Positions 17,139 to 25,265 of a stretch of DNA of 45,528 nt are shown one piece after another; positions within the stretch are counted from its first letter, which is position 1; each line of letters begins with the position of its first letter. Where the stretch lies: positions 26,077-71,604 of the forward strand of contig NZ_JAHZAA010000011.1 of the NCBI RefSeq assembly GCF_019424165.1, written 5' to 3'. A program made the position numbers and the translations under genes. Source of the stretch: Desulfovibrio sp. Its GTDB lineage: Bacteria > Desulfobacterota > Desulfovibrionia > Desulfovibrionales > Desulfovibrionaceae. The notes under the pieces are model-generated. The model saw only the letters and a program-made list of their open reading frames with translations. It was not told the origin of the DNA and did no database searches.

Positions 17139-17867
17139 TTAGAAGTCGAACTTGATCTGTGCGTTGCCGCTCACGCCTTCACGCCTGCCCACATAGCCCT
17201 GCACGCTCAAATCCAGCGTCAACGGCACTGCCTGTGACGGACGGAGTGACAGGCCCAGTTCGCCTATGCCCGTGTCACCGCGCAAGGTGGGGGATTTAAT
17301 GGAGTAGCCATACGTGCTTGCTGATGCCTTGCCGTCAAATTCGTGCTCATAGGCCGCGCCAACATAGGGATTAACATAGTCATTGAGCGTATAGGTCAAG
17401 CGGCTGCCCATGCGCAGACGGTTGGAATTCACATCATCAAAGTCCACAGGGTCACCGGTGGAAAGAGTGACGGAGTTGCCCTCCTGCCGCGTCCAGAAAT
17501 ATTTGCCATACATGTCAAGAGCCAGAGCTTCTGTCAGGTTCCATACATAACCGCCACCGCCATGCAGACCGTAATAGGCGGAGTACCTGTCGTACCCGAC
17601 GTCGCTTTGGTTCATGGCGTTGTGCAGGTCTGACGTATTGTAATGATTGTAGAGACCGCCTGTGCGGGCGGTGCCTTCAACATAAAAATGCCCAGGCCCC
17701 GCTGGGGCAAAATCCATTCTGGCCAGGAGGCCGCCGCCAAGGTAGCGGGCCTTGCCGTCGCCATCTACTGATGCCGCATTGGAAAAAGAACTATACGTAT
17801 TGTAGGAACCGCTGCCTGCTTCAAAGAATGTTCCCAGGGTCAGACGCCCAAAATTGAGTTCTTGCCC
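17139..17867 (-). pseudogene. autotransporter beta-barrel domain, separated from its N-terminal part by an in-frame TAG
   Basis: Read on the minus strand, the frame continues without any frameshift after the TAG at 17870-17868. It encodes GQELNFGRLTLGTFFEAG, then a beta-rich domain with alternating aromatic residues, ending NAQIKFDF. The C-terminal phenylalanine and alternating hydrophobics are the outer-membrane-barrel insertion signal. This is the translocator of a type Va autotransporter. From the first internal ATG (17717) only about 192 residues could be made, lacking a signal peptide, so without stop read-through this half cannot be exported. The open frame and intact C-terminus suggest the stop is recent. 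Confidence 0.8.
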
Positions 17868-19184
17868 CTAGGCCAGGCCTGCCAAAAATGAAAAGCTGGT
17901 CATATCCACATGGGAACCGGTATTATAGCGTGAGAAACCCGCTCGAAGCGCACTGAAACCTATCAACCCCGTGCAATCTTTATCGCCTTTCGGATTTTTT
18001 TGACATGTCGCGTCAACAGCACTGCTGATGCCCTGTTCGGCAGCAAGGTTGCCCCCTTCATTAATAAGCGCTGTTCCCGCAAGAGCGCCCTGGCTTGGCC
18101 CCTTCAGTTGCGGGTTGGCAGATATGCCGGTCAGGGTGGCCGTGAGGCTGTTGGCTGCAAGGTTTACATCCCAATCGTAAACAAGGGCCGCCCCCTTCAA
18201 GCCTTGCGCTGTATTTTTGGCAAGGCTGCCGGAAATCACACCCGTGGAGTTGATCAGGGCTACAGTGTCGCCGACAGCAAAGCTGCTCCCTCGCGCCACA
18301 TTAATGCTGCTGACTGTGCTTGCACCGCCAAGGCTGGTTGCGGCTACTGTGAGCATAGCGTCGCCGGGGTTATTTGCCTGAAACCCCTCAGGCAGATTGA
18401 AATTTAAAAATTCGAAATTGTTCAGGCTATTGAAAGTAAACCGATTTGAGACGTTCAAAGTATTGCCTGTGAAAGCATCGCCTGCCGGAGCATGCCCGCC
18501 CCATACATCGCCGGTTATGGTGCCGCCAGCAAGACTGACAATATTGTCAGTGGCATTACCGGCAAGAAAAGCGAGGCCTCCGTAAATATCCGCAACAGAT
18601 CCAGCATTCACAATTACGGTATTTTTTACTGCATTTCCAATATCAGTTTCTCCGCCAGCTACATGCGTGCCGACAGCAGCATCATACACGATAACAGTAT
18701 TTCCAATGGCGTCTCCACCCGAGCTATACCCACCGGACACCTCCAAATGCACAGATCCGCCATCAAGAATAACGCTATTATTTATGGCGTTTCCACCAAT
18801 GCTGTAACCTCCGGACAAATCAATCGTGCTGCCTGAAAAAAAGTTCACCGTGTTATTTTCAACAATCCCCCCACCTTCGCTATGGCCGCCGCGGATAGTA
18901 GCAACGATTGCATTTGAGACATTAACAGTATTATTGCGCACATCTTCATTGCCCAGTGCAAGCCCGCCAAAGATCGAGCCTGGGCCGGAAGCCGTCACGG
19001 TGACGGTATTTCCGGAAAGACCGGTCGGATAAATGGCCGTGCCGGTGCCGACAGGGTTCGTCTGCAACATGCCCGGATTCGATCCATCGTAAACAATATT
19101 TTCAGCCTTTGAGCTGCCAGGAGCAACGCTGCCCAGGAAGAGCGCGGCAACAAAAAGGCCGACCCACATTTTCGACACAGCCAT
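17868..19184 (-). CDS. autotransporter passenger and N-terminal part (truncated by TAG)
   Basis: These 438 residues start with a signal peptide (MAVSKMWVGLFVAALFLG...SSKA, cleavage near residue 27). A repetitive glycine-, asparagine- and valine-rich passenger follows, in which units of the type GNAxxNTVxVxxGxxxxxxGG recur about every 30 residues (residues about 55-240), as expected for a beta-helix. The region near 395-438 (FSALRAGFSRYN, SFLAGLA) is already the beginning of the barrel domain. I start at the ATG at 19184 because GGAGG lies five bases before it; an upstream TTG at 19196 overlaps that site. The gene is followed in frame by the barrel remainder (17139-17867), so this product would be secreted to the periplasm but not displayed. 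Confidence 0.8.
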   Translation of the reverse strand: MAVSKMWVGLFVAALFLGSVAPGSSKAENIVYDGSNPGMLQTNPVGTGTAIYPTGLSGNTVTVTASGPGSIFGGLALGNEDVRNNTVNVSNAIVATIRGGHSEGGGIVENNTVNFFSGSTIDLSGGYSIGGNAINNSVILDGGSVHLEVSGGYSSGGDAIGNTVIVYDAAVGTHVAGGETDIGNAVKNTVIVNAGSVADIYGGLAFLAGNATDNIVSLAGGTITGDVWGGHAPAGDAFTGNTLNVSNRFTFNSLNNFEFLNFNLPEGFQANNPGDAMLTVAATSLGGASTVSSINVARGSSFAVGDTVALINSTGVISGSLAKNTAQGLKGAALVYDWDVNLAANSLTATLTGISANPQLKGPSQGALAGTALINEGGNLAAEQGISSAVDATCQKNPKGDKDCTGLIGFSALRAGFSRYNTGSHVDMTSFSFLAGLA

Positions 19185-20087
19185 AAACACCTCCAATCAT
19201 GCAAAATTATTTGAAATAAAATTCACAATAACACTGGTGCACGCCACAAAATAACTATACCAAAGTCAACAATATACAAACAACTAAAGAATAACAACTA
19301 TATAAGACATTCTTAATGCATATTTTACATTGTATAAAACAAGTAGATGAATACACTACAAATAAATAAACTGCTTGATTAACCAAACTGCACCATTCTG
19401 CAATAGCTATACACATATCAAATTGCATCAACATGAACATAAAAATATGAAAGATTGTAAACAATTCATATATGATTATATTTTCTATACACAACATACA
19501 TAAAATATATATGACCTTAGTTACACCTTCACTATGACGCGCGACAAGACTCGTTATAACCTTATCATTCAGCATATATAATTGCTGTCTGCTTATTCAT
19601 GCTCATGACATGCCTTATATTGCGGTGAACCTTCCCTGCTTCAGCCAGCCCAATGAACAGTTCGACCCCAGCGGGGAGAATTTTCGCAAGGGCATACTGC
19701 TCTTCGCCTCATGAGAAACCGCGAGGAACCCCACACAGCGTCGCGGTCATGCCGGGCAGACAGGCGATAACGCCGGCCAGATGCAATGGAGCAAAGACAG
19801 GATCGCAAGGCTTGCCCTGAAGGGCTATTGTCCAAATGGAAAAACAAAAGACAGCAGGGATAAATAATTTATCCCTGCTGAAAGCTGCGAACGCAGTAGT
19901 ATCGTGATGAAATTTGAATGCCGCGCTGCCAAAAATCCAGAGCGGGATGCCCTATCTCAGGAAAAATATGGCATTTGTTTTTTCGAAACCCGCATCCCCG
20001 GCAATGCTGCCAGCTTATACCCGGCACTTCGTAAAGGAGACCGGGAAGGCCATGCACGGAGCCGGCGCATCAAAGGCTAAACGGCCC
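19185..20087. other. gene-poor spacer, AT-rich to about 19600
   Basis: 19197-19600 is very AT-rich and presumably holds the autotransporter promoter. A 106-residue frame there has no ribosome site and an unnatural composition. From 19600 to 19850 the base composition returns to normal. Short peptide-like stretches appear in different frames on the minus strand, which could be a decayed gene, but I cannot name it. A 29-bp palindrome lies at 19852-19880. Confidence 0.4.
19852..19880 (-). terminator. 29-bp palindrome, possible minus-strand terminator
   Basis: CAGCAGGGATAAAT (19852-19865) and its exact complement (19867-19880) surround a single A. On the minus strand it is followed by CTTTTGTTTTTCC, which suits termination of the GntR gene transcript about 200 bases after its stop. 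Confidence 0.55.
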
Positions 20088-20741
20088 CTAGCACTGACCG
20101 CACTGAAGCCCAAGACGCCGCCCGGACTCGGCATAATGCTCGCGCAGGACGCGTTCGATGCGCTGCAGGTCGCGGCTGCACAGGGCCTCATAAATGAGCT
20201 CGTGGCGCTCATAGAATTCCTGGGGTGAAAAGAGCGTATCCCAGCTTTTATAGTAAAGAAACTTTGAAATATGAGCGCAGGAATTGCGGGCCGTTCTGAC
20301 CATCAGCCTGTTGCTACAGCGCGAAAGCAGCGCATTGTGAAAAGCTTCGTCCACAGCACTCATGCTCGAAAGCCCTGTAGCGTTCCGGCTTTGCTCCGCC
20401 ATCTCGTCCAGTATGGCTTTCACTTCGGCCAGGGCCGCGTCATCCCATTTATCTATGGACTGCACAATGCAGGCCCCTTCCAGCGTACCTCCAAGGCAGT
20501 AACTGTCTTCAATTTCCTGCGCTGTCAGGTGACGGATGTGTTTGGCTTTTTGCGGCAGTCCGGTCACAAGCCCTTGTTGCAAAAGTGTTTGCAGGGCTTC
20601 ACGCACGGGTCCACGGCTGATGCCAAGGTACTCCGCGATTTCTGTTTCGCGGATGGGATCGCCGGGCGCGAGCGTTCCGTCAAGCAGGCACTGCTTGATA
20701 TAGTCTATGGCTTGCGCGCTGTAGGTCTGAACCTGGCTCAA
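20088..20741 (-). CDS. GntR family regulator with FCD ligand-binding domain
   Basis: The product is 217 residues. The N-terminal winged helix-turn-helix (about 5-70, with IRETEIAEYLGISRGPVREALQ shown by residues 26-47) is followed by an all-helical FCD domain (about 80-205). The FCD domain contains candidate metal/ligand positions in VDEAFHNALLSRCSN and YERHELIYEAL. This FadR subfamily responds to carboxylic or amino acids. The start is TTG at 20741, chosen because GAGGAG lies six bases upstream and the protein begins directly at the expected helix. It is downstream of nhaC and the desulfhydrase remnant on the same strand and probably controls them. Confidence 0.87.
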   Translation of the reverse strand: MSQVQTYSAQAIDYIKQCLLDGTLAPGDPIRETEIAEYLGISRGPVREALQTLLQQGLVTGLPQKAKHIRHLTAQEIEDSYCLGGTLEGACIVQSIDKWDDAALAEVKAILDEMAEQSRNATGLSSMSAVDEAFHNALLSRCSNRLMVRTARNSCAHISKFLYYKSWDTLFSPQEFYERHELIYEALCSRDLQRIERVLREHYAESGRRLGLQCGQC

Positions 20742-20812
20742 TGTCTGCTCCTCGTGTGTTTGCCTGTGTTAGTCTTAGCAAATTATGATGCCTTGTCCAT
20801 AGCGCATATAGT

Positions 20813-20840
20813 AAGGTTGGGAATTTATATTCTCAACCTT
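20813..20840. promoter_or_regulatory. 12-bp dyad between nhaC and the GntR gene, candidate operator
   Basis: AAGGTTGGGAAT (20813-20824) and ATTCTCAACCTT (20829-20840) are inverted repeats with one G/T mismatch around TTAT. No T-run follows on either strand, so an operator for the adjacent GntR/FCD protein is more likely than a terminator. Confidence 0.45.
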
Positions 20841-21020
20841 TGCAAAGCGCTCGCTTCGGCGTTTACCCCGACACATTGCGCTGCTCCTGGCGGTGGCTGC
20901 CTGCCCCCGCAGTTTTACAGTAAAATCGGCACGGTGACAAAGTTGACACAGCGGCAGCCGGAATAAGCGCATCTGGCCTGCCGCCTATGCGGTATGACAC
21001 GGCGTGTCCGGGCAGCGTTG

Positions 21021-22424
21021 TCAGGCCTCTTCGGGGGCCGCGTCCCCAGGCGTGGCGTAGCGCCGGTTCCAGCCGGTAACGGCAGAGAATACCAGCACTG
21101 CCAGCAAAGCCCACGAATACGGATTGCACAGGGCCGTGCTGATGGGCGGCGCCGCAATGCCGTAGCTTTCTGCCGCGCTCACCATGGCGCCATACCAGGC
21201 GGCTACCACAATATGCCACGGCAGGACAAAAAAGATGGTACACACCGCGCAGTCCATAAGATTCGCGCGCCGTGCCGGGGCAAGGTTGAATTTTTCGCCT
21301 ATGGGCCGCACGAGGCTCGGCCCCACCAGCAATTCCGCCGGAGCATTGGCGGAAATGGGGATGGACGCCAGAATGGTCACCCCCACGATAAACAGTTCAG
21401 CCTGACGCACTGTGCTGACCACACTCTTGTGGGCAAATTCCAGAATTTTGGTCATGATGCCGCATTCCATCAGAATCTGGGTAACGGCAAGAATAAGGAT
21501 GGCAAAAATAATCGCGCCCACCACGCCGTCAATGCCGGACTGGATGATTCCCGTAGAAGCTCCCGCTCTGGCGGGAATACCGAAAATATCGCCGGGCTTG
21601 AGCGTGCCGATAAGCATGCCCACCAGGGCCGCCGTTACGTTGCCGTAAATGAGCGCCTCAATAATATGCCTGCCGCTGAGCGCAGCCACCACAACCACAA
21701 CCAGGGCCACCAGCATGAATATGCCGGAAGGGTTCAGGCTGGCCTGGATCTCGGGCAGCACCACGGCCTCGCCCCCGCCGCCGAAAATCAAGAATGCCAG
21801 CGCGGTAAAGGCCGCCGCCACAATACAGAGAGGAAAGCGGCTTCGTACCACGTCGCGCATGGTGGCGCCCTGCGTGTATGCGGACACAATGGTTGTGTCC
21901 GATATGGGAGCCAGATTGTCGCCAAAAGCCGCGCCGGACAGAATGGCCAGCCCGAGCATGGCCGGATCCGCCCCAAGAAAATATCCCGCCGGGTACAGTA
22001 CCGGGGTAAGGGCAATGCATGTACCGGTGCTGGTTCCCGTACCCAGTGAAAAAAGCATGGCTGCGGCAAAGACCAGCAAGGTAAATATCGCCCCCTGCGC
22101 CCCTGTGGTCATGCCGAGCCACAGCAGGCCGTCCACCAGCCCCCCGACCGCCATAAGCTTGCCGAACACCCCCGCGAACAGCCAGGCCGTTACGATGACA
22201 ATGCCGGTTTTGTCGCCAATGCCGCGCATGGCGGCCTTGCAGTATTCCTCTTTGCTTCTGGCAAAAAACAATCCCACTGCCAGCGCCAGCCAGGCGCAGG
22301 CCCAGAACGGTTTGGTGCCGCCCCGCCCCGCCACGGAAAGCCACACAAGCCCCACCACCAGTATGGCAAGGGGAACAAGCCCGCCCCATATGCCGCCGTA
22401 CATTTTCAACTTGTCATTCTGCAT
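21021..22424 (-). CDS. NhaC family Na+/H+ antiporter-like transporter
   Basis: This 467-residue inner-membrane protein has about 11-12 hydrophobic helices. The central motif FSLGTGTSTGTCIALTPVLYPAG and the following GAAFGDNLAPISDTT are typical of the NhaC branch of the ion transporter superfamily. Members exchange Na+ for H+, and some have been linked to amino-acid exchange. The ATG at 22424 has GAGAGGAAG just upstream. The frame stays open further 5' because it runs in from the decayed desulfhydrase gene, giving an artificial 668-codon frame. The gene is followed by the GntR regulator. Confidence 0.88.
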   Translation of the reverse strand: MQNDKLKMYGGIWGGLVPLAILVVGLVWLSVAGRGGTKPFWACAWLALAVGLFFARSKEEYCKAAMRGIGDKTGIVIVTAWLFAGVFGKLMAVGGLVDGLLWLGMTTGAQGAIFTLLVFAAAMLFSLGTGTSTGTCIALTPVLYPAGYFLGADPAMLGLAILSGAAFGDNLAPISDTTIVSAYTQGATMRDVVRSRFPLCIVAAAFTALAFLIFGGGGEAVVLPEIQASLNPSGIFMLVALVVVVVAALSGRHIIEALIYGNVTAALVGMLIGTLKPGDIFGIPARAGASTGIIQSGIDGVVGAIIFAILILAVTQILMECGIMTKILEFAHKSVVSTVRQAELFIVGVTILASIPISANAPAELLVGPSLVRPIGEKFNLAPARRANLMDCAVCTIFFVLPWHIVVAAWYGAMVSAAESYGIAAPPISTALCNPYSWALLAVLVFSAVTGWNRRYATPGDAAPEEA

Positions 22425-22436
22425 GGTTTTCTTCCT

Positions 22437-23039
22437 CTCCCCTCGGGGAAATATAACGCACGGGCCGTGTGGCTGCTGGCGGAACGTGTCAAGCTGGGCG
22501 TACAGGGCGGAAGAACCACCCGTATGCAGAAAAAGCACATTGAAGCCTGTGGCGAAATATCCCTTTCGCACAGGGTCGATCAGGCCCGACATGGCCTTGC
22601 CGGAGTACACCGGGTCAAGAAGAATGCTTTCTGTAGGGGCGAGCAGGCGCACCGTATCCACCATGGCGGCTGTGGGCAACGGATAGCCGGGTTCCAGGTG
22701 GTCATCGTAATCCACCACGGCTTGCCTCGGCAAGGGCGTATAAACACCCGGAAGGCCCGCATGTTCCTGCACGGGTAAATACACGGCATCTTCCTGTACG
22801 CACTTTTGCGGTTCACGCCGATGCCCGTCACCGGGATGTCCATATTGCAACCGGGCATGCCCCGCGGAACTCCCGCACAGGTCGGCGCTATCGCCGGGTA
22901 CGGCCATGTGGTCAAAGCCAGGACCGCGATCAAGCATCCAAGGGTTCCGCGCCTGATCCACACATTGCCCTTGCCGCCAAGGCCCTTGCTCAAGACTGGC
23001 AAAATTCCAGAGACGTGGCCGGGCCATAGCATAAAAACA
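22437..23039 (-). pseudogene. D-cysteine desulfhydrase / ACC deaminase family remnant
   Basis: Pieces of this PLP-dependent family are spread over two frames. An N-terminal fragment (LPVLSKGLGGKGNVWIRR) is followed directly by sequence equivalent to the middle of the enzyme (CGSSAG in one frame; MDIPVTGIGVNRKSA in another). An intact C-terminal part then reads VQEHAGLPGV, VDYDDHLEPGY, LLDPVYSGKAMSGLID and VLFLHTGGSSALYAQ. About 130 residues around the PLP-lysine segment are missing and at least two frameshifts are present, so it is not functional. Its stop codon is lost and the last frame continues into nhaC. The intact ancestor would have degraded D-cysteine to pyruvate, sulfide and ammonia, or a related amino acid. 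Confidence 0.8.
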
Positions 23040-23151
23040 TAACTACATACTATTAATGACGTTATAAGAACAGTCACACCGCGCTTCTCAGAAACACGGC
23101 TCCGCCATGACGAGACCGAAAAGCGTTCTTTTATTTTTTTCGTAAAAGGTA

Positions 23152-23180
23152 TTGACAGCGGTTTTTACCCGGCGTAACGT
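23152..23180 (+). promoter_or_regulatory. promoter of the aromatic operon leader
   Basis: A perfect -35 TTGACA (23152-23157) is followed after 17 bases by TAACGT (23175-23180), a poor -10. Transcription would start near 23187, about 20 bases before the leader peptide ATG. Confidence 0.5.
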
Positions 23181-23206
23181 TTTTGAAGAAACAACAAGGA
23201 TTTTTC

Positions 23207-23311
23207 ATGCAACGCATTTCTTCCAACCACACCTCCGCTTACGCCGCTAGCTTTTATAGCTGGTATTTTTTTGCGTACTTTATGGATGCCTGTGGTCGGG
23301 AGCTTCGCTGA
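23207..23311 (+). CDS. aromatic-rich leader peptide (34 aa) of an attenuator
   Basis: ATG at 23207, with AAGGA at 23195-23199, opens a 34-codon frame ending at TGA 23309-23311. Residues 12-25 read YAASFYSWYFFAYF: four Phe, four Tyr and one Trp in 14 codons. This is far beyond chance and characteristic of leader peptides that sense charged tRNA. It is followed by a terminator at 23337-23373 and the aromatic biosynthesis operon. The rest of the peptide is unremarkable. Its role would be in translation only, not as a functional protein. Ribosome stalling at Phe or Tyr codons is the expected signal; a single Trp codon suggests a minor Trp response. Confidence 0.85.
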   Translation: MQRISSNHTSAYAASFYSWYFFAYFMDACGRELR

Positions 23312-23351
23312 CGCAAAAAAACGAGTTAGGAAGTTCAAAGGGCCGCAGGCA
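23287..23351 (+). promoter_or_regulatory. antiterminator pairing of the aromatic operon leader
   Basis: TGCCTGTGGTC (23287-23297, inside the leader gene) can pair over 11 consecutive positions, two of them G-U, with GGCCGCAGGCA (23341-23351). The latter is the 5' arm and loop of the terminator. The same segment can alternatively pair through TGTGGT (23291-23296) with ACCACA (23226-23231) before the aromatic codons. A ribosome that finishes at 23311 would cover 23287-23297 and allow termination. One stalled at codons 16-22 would leave it free. This mutually exclusive set is inferred by hand, without energy calculation. Confidence 0.65.
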
Positions 23352-23373
23352 AACCGCCGGCGGCCCTTTTTTT
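23337..23373 (+). terminator. attenuator terminator before the aromatic operon
   Basis: AAAGGGCCGC (23337-23346) and GCGGCCCTTT (23360-23369) form a 10-bp stem, with an additional GGC/GCC pair inside, followed by seven T (23367-23373). It begins 26 bases after the leader stop codon and ends about 105 bases before the first structural gene. Confidence 0.88.
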
Positions 23374-23478
23374 GTATGGGCGGCCGGTCTTCAAAATGCT
23401 CACGCCGAGCGGTCCACGGCTACAGGCAATATGCAATTTGACTGCAATACGCACGTCAGCAACTAAAAGGAGCAGGCC

Positions 23479-24276
23479 ATGTACCTTGGAAAAAAAGTCC
23501 GTCTTGAACGAATCATCAATCGGGAAAACGGGCGGACCATTATCGTACCTATGGACCATGGCGTCACCATAGGTGCAGTTGATGGCCTTATGGATATGCG
23601 CGAGGCCGTCAACGACATGGCCCGGGGCGGTGCGGATGCGGTACTCATGCACAAGGGGCTTGTGCGTTGCTCGCACCGCAGCGCCGGCAAGGACATCGGC
23701 CTTATCGTCCATCTTTCCGCCTCCACGGCCCTGACGCCCAACGGCAATACCAAAACCCTGGTCGGCACGGTTGAAGAAGGCATCAAGCACGGGGCGGACT
23801 GCGTGTCTGTTCACGTCAACCTGGGCGACCCCAACGAACGCCTCATGCTGGCAGACCTTGGCCGCGTGGCCGAAGCCTGCGACAACTGGCATATCCCCCT
23901 GCTGGCCATGATGTACGCCCGCGGCCCGCAGATTCAGGACGGCTTTGCTAAAAACGTGGTGGCCCATTGCGCCCGCGTTGGCGTGGAGCTGGGTGCGGAC
24001 ATCGTCAAGGTTCCCTACACCGGTGATGTGGACAGCTTTGCAGAAGTTGTGTCCTCCTGCTGCGTGCCTGTGGTCATTGCCGGGGGCGAGCGTATGGAGT
24101 CCACACGCCAGATACTCCAGATGGTGCACGACTCCATCAAGGCGGGCGGCGCGGGCATTTCCGTGGGTCGCAACGTTTTCCAGCACCCCAGCCGCGTGAA
24201 TCTGGTCAAGGCCCTGCGGGCCATCGTGCATGAAAACGCCAGTGTGGACCAAGCCATCACCATGGTGGGAGAATAG
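23479..24276 (+). CDS. 2-amino-3,7-dideoxy-D-threo-hept-6-ulosonate (ADH) synthase
   Basis: This 265-residue class I aldolase-type TIM barrel is of the FbaB/LsrF family. It carries Asp26 (MDHG), Tyr146 (MMYARG) and the Schiff-base lysine Lys177 (DIVKVPYTG). These align with constant offset to Asp33, Tyr153 and Lys184 described for Methanocaldococcus MJ0400. MJ0400 condenses L-aspartate semialdehyde with a 6-deoxy-5-ketofructose phosphate to start the alternative route to 3-dehydroquinate. AAGGAG before the ATG supports the start. It is the first structural gene of the attenuated operon, 4 bases before 3-dehydroquinate synthase II, and this partner makes the assignment firm. Confidence 0.88.
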   Translation: MYLGKKVRLERIINRENGRTIIVPMDHGVTIGAVDGLMDMREAVNDMARGGADAVLMHKGLVRCSHRSAGKDIGLIVHLSASTALTPNGNTKTLVGTVEEGIKHGADCVSVHVNLGDPNERLMLADLGRVAEACDNWHIPLLAMMYARGPQIQDGFAKNVVAHCARVGVELGADIVKVPYTGDVDSFAEVVSSCCVPVVIAGGERMESTRQILQMVHDSIKAGGAGISVGRNVFQHPSRVNLVKALRAIVHENASVDQAITMVGE

Positions 24277-24280
24277 CAAT

Positions 24281-25264
24281 ATGTCGCGCATTTATTTCAA
24301 CTGTGTTCCCTTTGACAAGGGCGATGTGACACTTGCTCTCGAGTCCGGCGTGGACGGCGTTATTGTACCCGCAGAACATGTGGAACAGGTGGCCGGTCTT
24401 TCGCGCTGCCCTGTATGGGCTGCTGAAGAAACGCCCCTGGCGACGCTTGGCGTCAAGGCTGACGAAGAAGCCGTGCTGCAACGGCTGCACAAGGGCGAGC
24501 GCGTGGTACTGGCGCGCGGCTGGGAGGTTATTCCTGTAGAAAACCTTCTGGCCCAGAGCGACAGCGTGCTGGCCGAAGCCGGCACACTGGACGAGGCCCG
24601 CCTTGCCGCAGGTATTCTGGAACGCGGTGTGGCGGGCATTGTTGTATCCAGGGCGGCCGTGGCCGACCTCAAGGACATTGTGGCCCAGTGCAAGATGGCT
24701 CGCAGCCGTGAAGAGCTTATGCCCGCCGTGGTCACCCGCGTGGAGCCTGTGGGGCTCGGCCACCGCGTCTGCGCCGACACGCTCTCCCTGCTGCACAAGG
24801 GCCAGGGCATGCTGGTGGGCAATTCCAGCGCCTTTACCTTTCTTGTGCATGCCGAAACCGAGCGCAATGAATATGTGGCTGCCCGTCCTTTCAGGGTCAA
24901 TGCCGGTGCTGTGCACGCCTATGTGCGCCTGCCCGGCGACCAGACCACCTACCTTGGCGAATTCCGCGCCGGGCAGGAAGTTCTTATTGTGGACTACACG
25001 GGCGAAACCAGTGTGGCCACGCTCGGCAGGGTCAAGATAGAAGTGCGCCCCATGCTGCTTGTGGAAGCCCAGGTCGAAACCCCCGAAGGCGTAAAAACCG
25101 GTACGGTTTTCCTCCAGAATGCCGAAACAATCCGCCTGACCACCCCCGAGGGCGAAGCCGTGAGCGTGGTCGGGCTGAAGCCCGGCGACCGCGTGCTCTG
25201 CCGCCTGGACGAAGCCGGCCGCCATTTCGGCATGCGCGTGCGCGAAGACATACAGGAGGTATAG
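24281..25264 (+). CDS. 3-dehydroquinate synthase II (archaeal-type)
   Basis: This 327-residue enzyme belongs to the family of MJ1249, which oxidatively deaminates and cyclises ADH to 3-dehydroquinate using NAD. The characteristic middle (VEPVGLGHRVCADTLSLLHKGQGMLVG, positions about 162-188) and the C-terminal beta-rich part (AGAVHAYV, TSVATLGRVKIEVRPMLLVEA) are present. It is unrelated to classical AroB. The start at 24281, four bases after the preceding stop with GGGAGA upstream, replaces an earlier in-frame ATG inside the ADH synthase gene. Together with the previous gene it bypasses DAHP synthase and AroB. Confidence 0.9.
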   Translation: MSRIYFNCVPFDKGDVTLALESGVDGVIVPAEHVEQVAGLSRCPVWAAEETPLATLGVKADEEAVLQRLHKGERVVLARGWEVIPVENLLAQSDSVLAEAGTLDEARLAAGILERGVAGIVVSRAAVADLKDIVAQCKMARSREELMPAVVTRVEPVGLGHRVCADTLSLLHKGQGMLVGNSSAFTFLVHAETERNEYVAARPFRVNAGAVHAYVRLPGDQTTYLGEFRAGQEVLIVDYTGETSVATLGRVKIEVRPMLLVEAQVETPEGVKTGTVFLQNAETIRLTTPEGEAVSVVGLKPGDRVLCRLDEAGRHFGMRVREDIQEV

Positions 25265-25265
25265 C

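Noticed and set aside
19255..19575. 106-codon frame in the AT-rich region upstream of the autotransporter
   Set aside because: It has no ribosome site, an unusual Ile/Cys/Phe-rich composition from AT-rich DNA, and overlap with the likely promoter region.
21021..23027. 668-codon minus-strand frame that looks like a desulfhydrase-antiporter fusion protein
   Set aside because: The 5' part is a frameshifted, internally deleted remnant, and nhaC has its own ribosome site and ATG at 22424, so the fusion is an accident of a lost stop codon.
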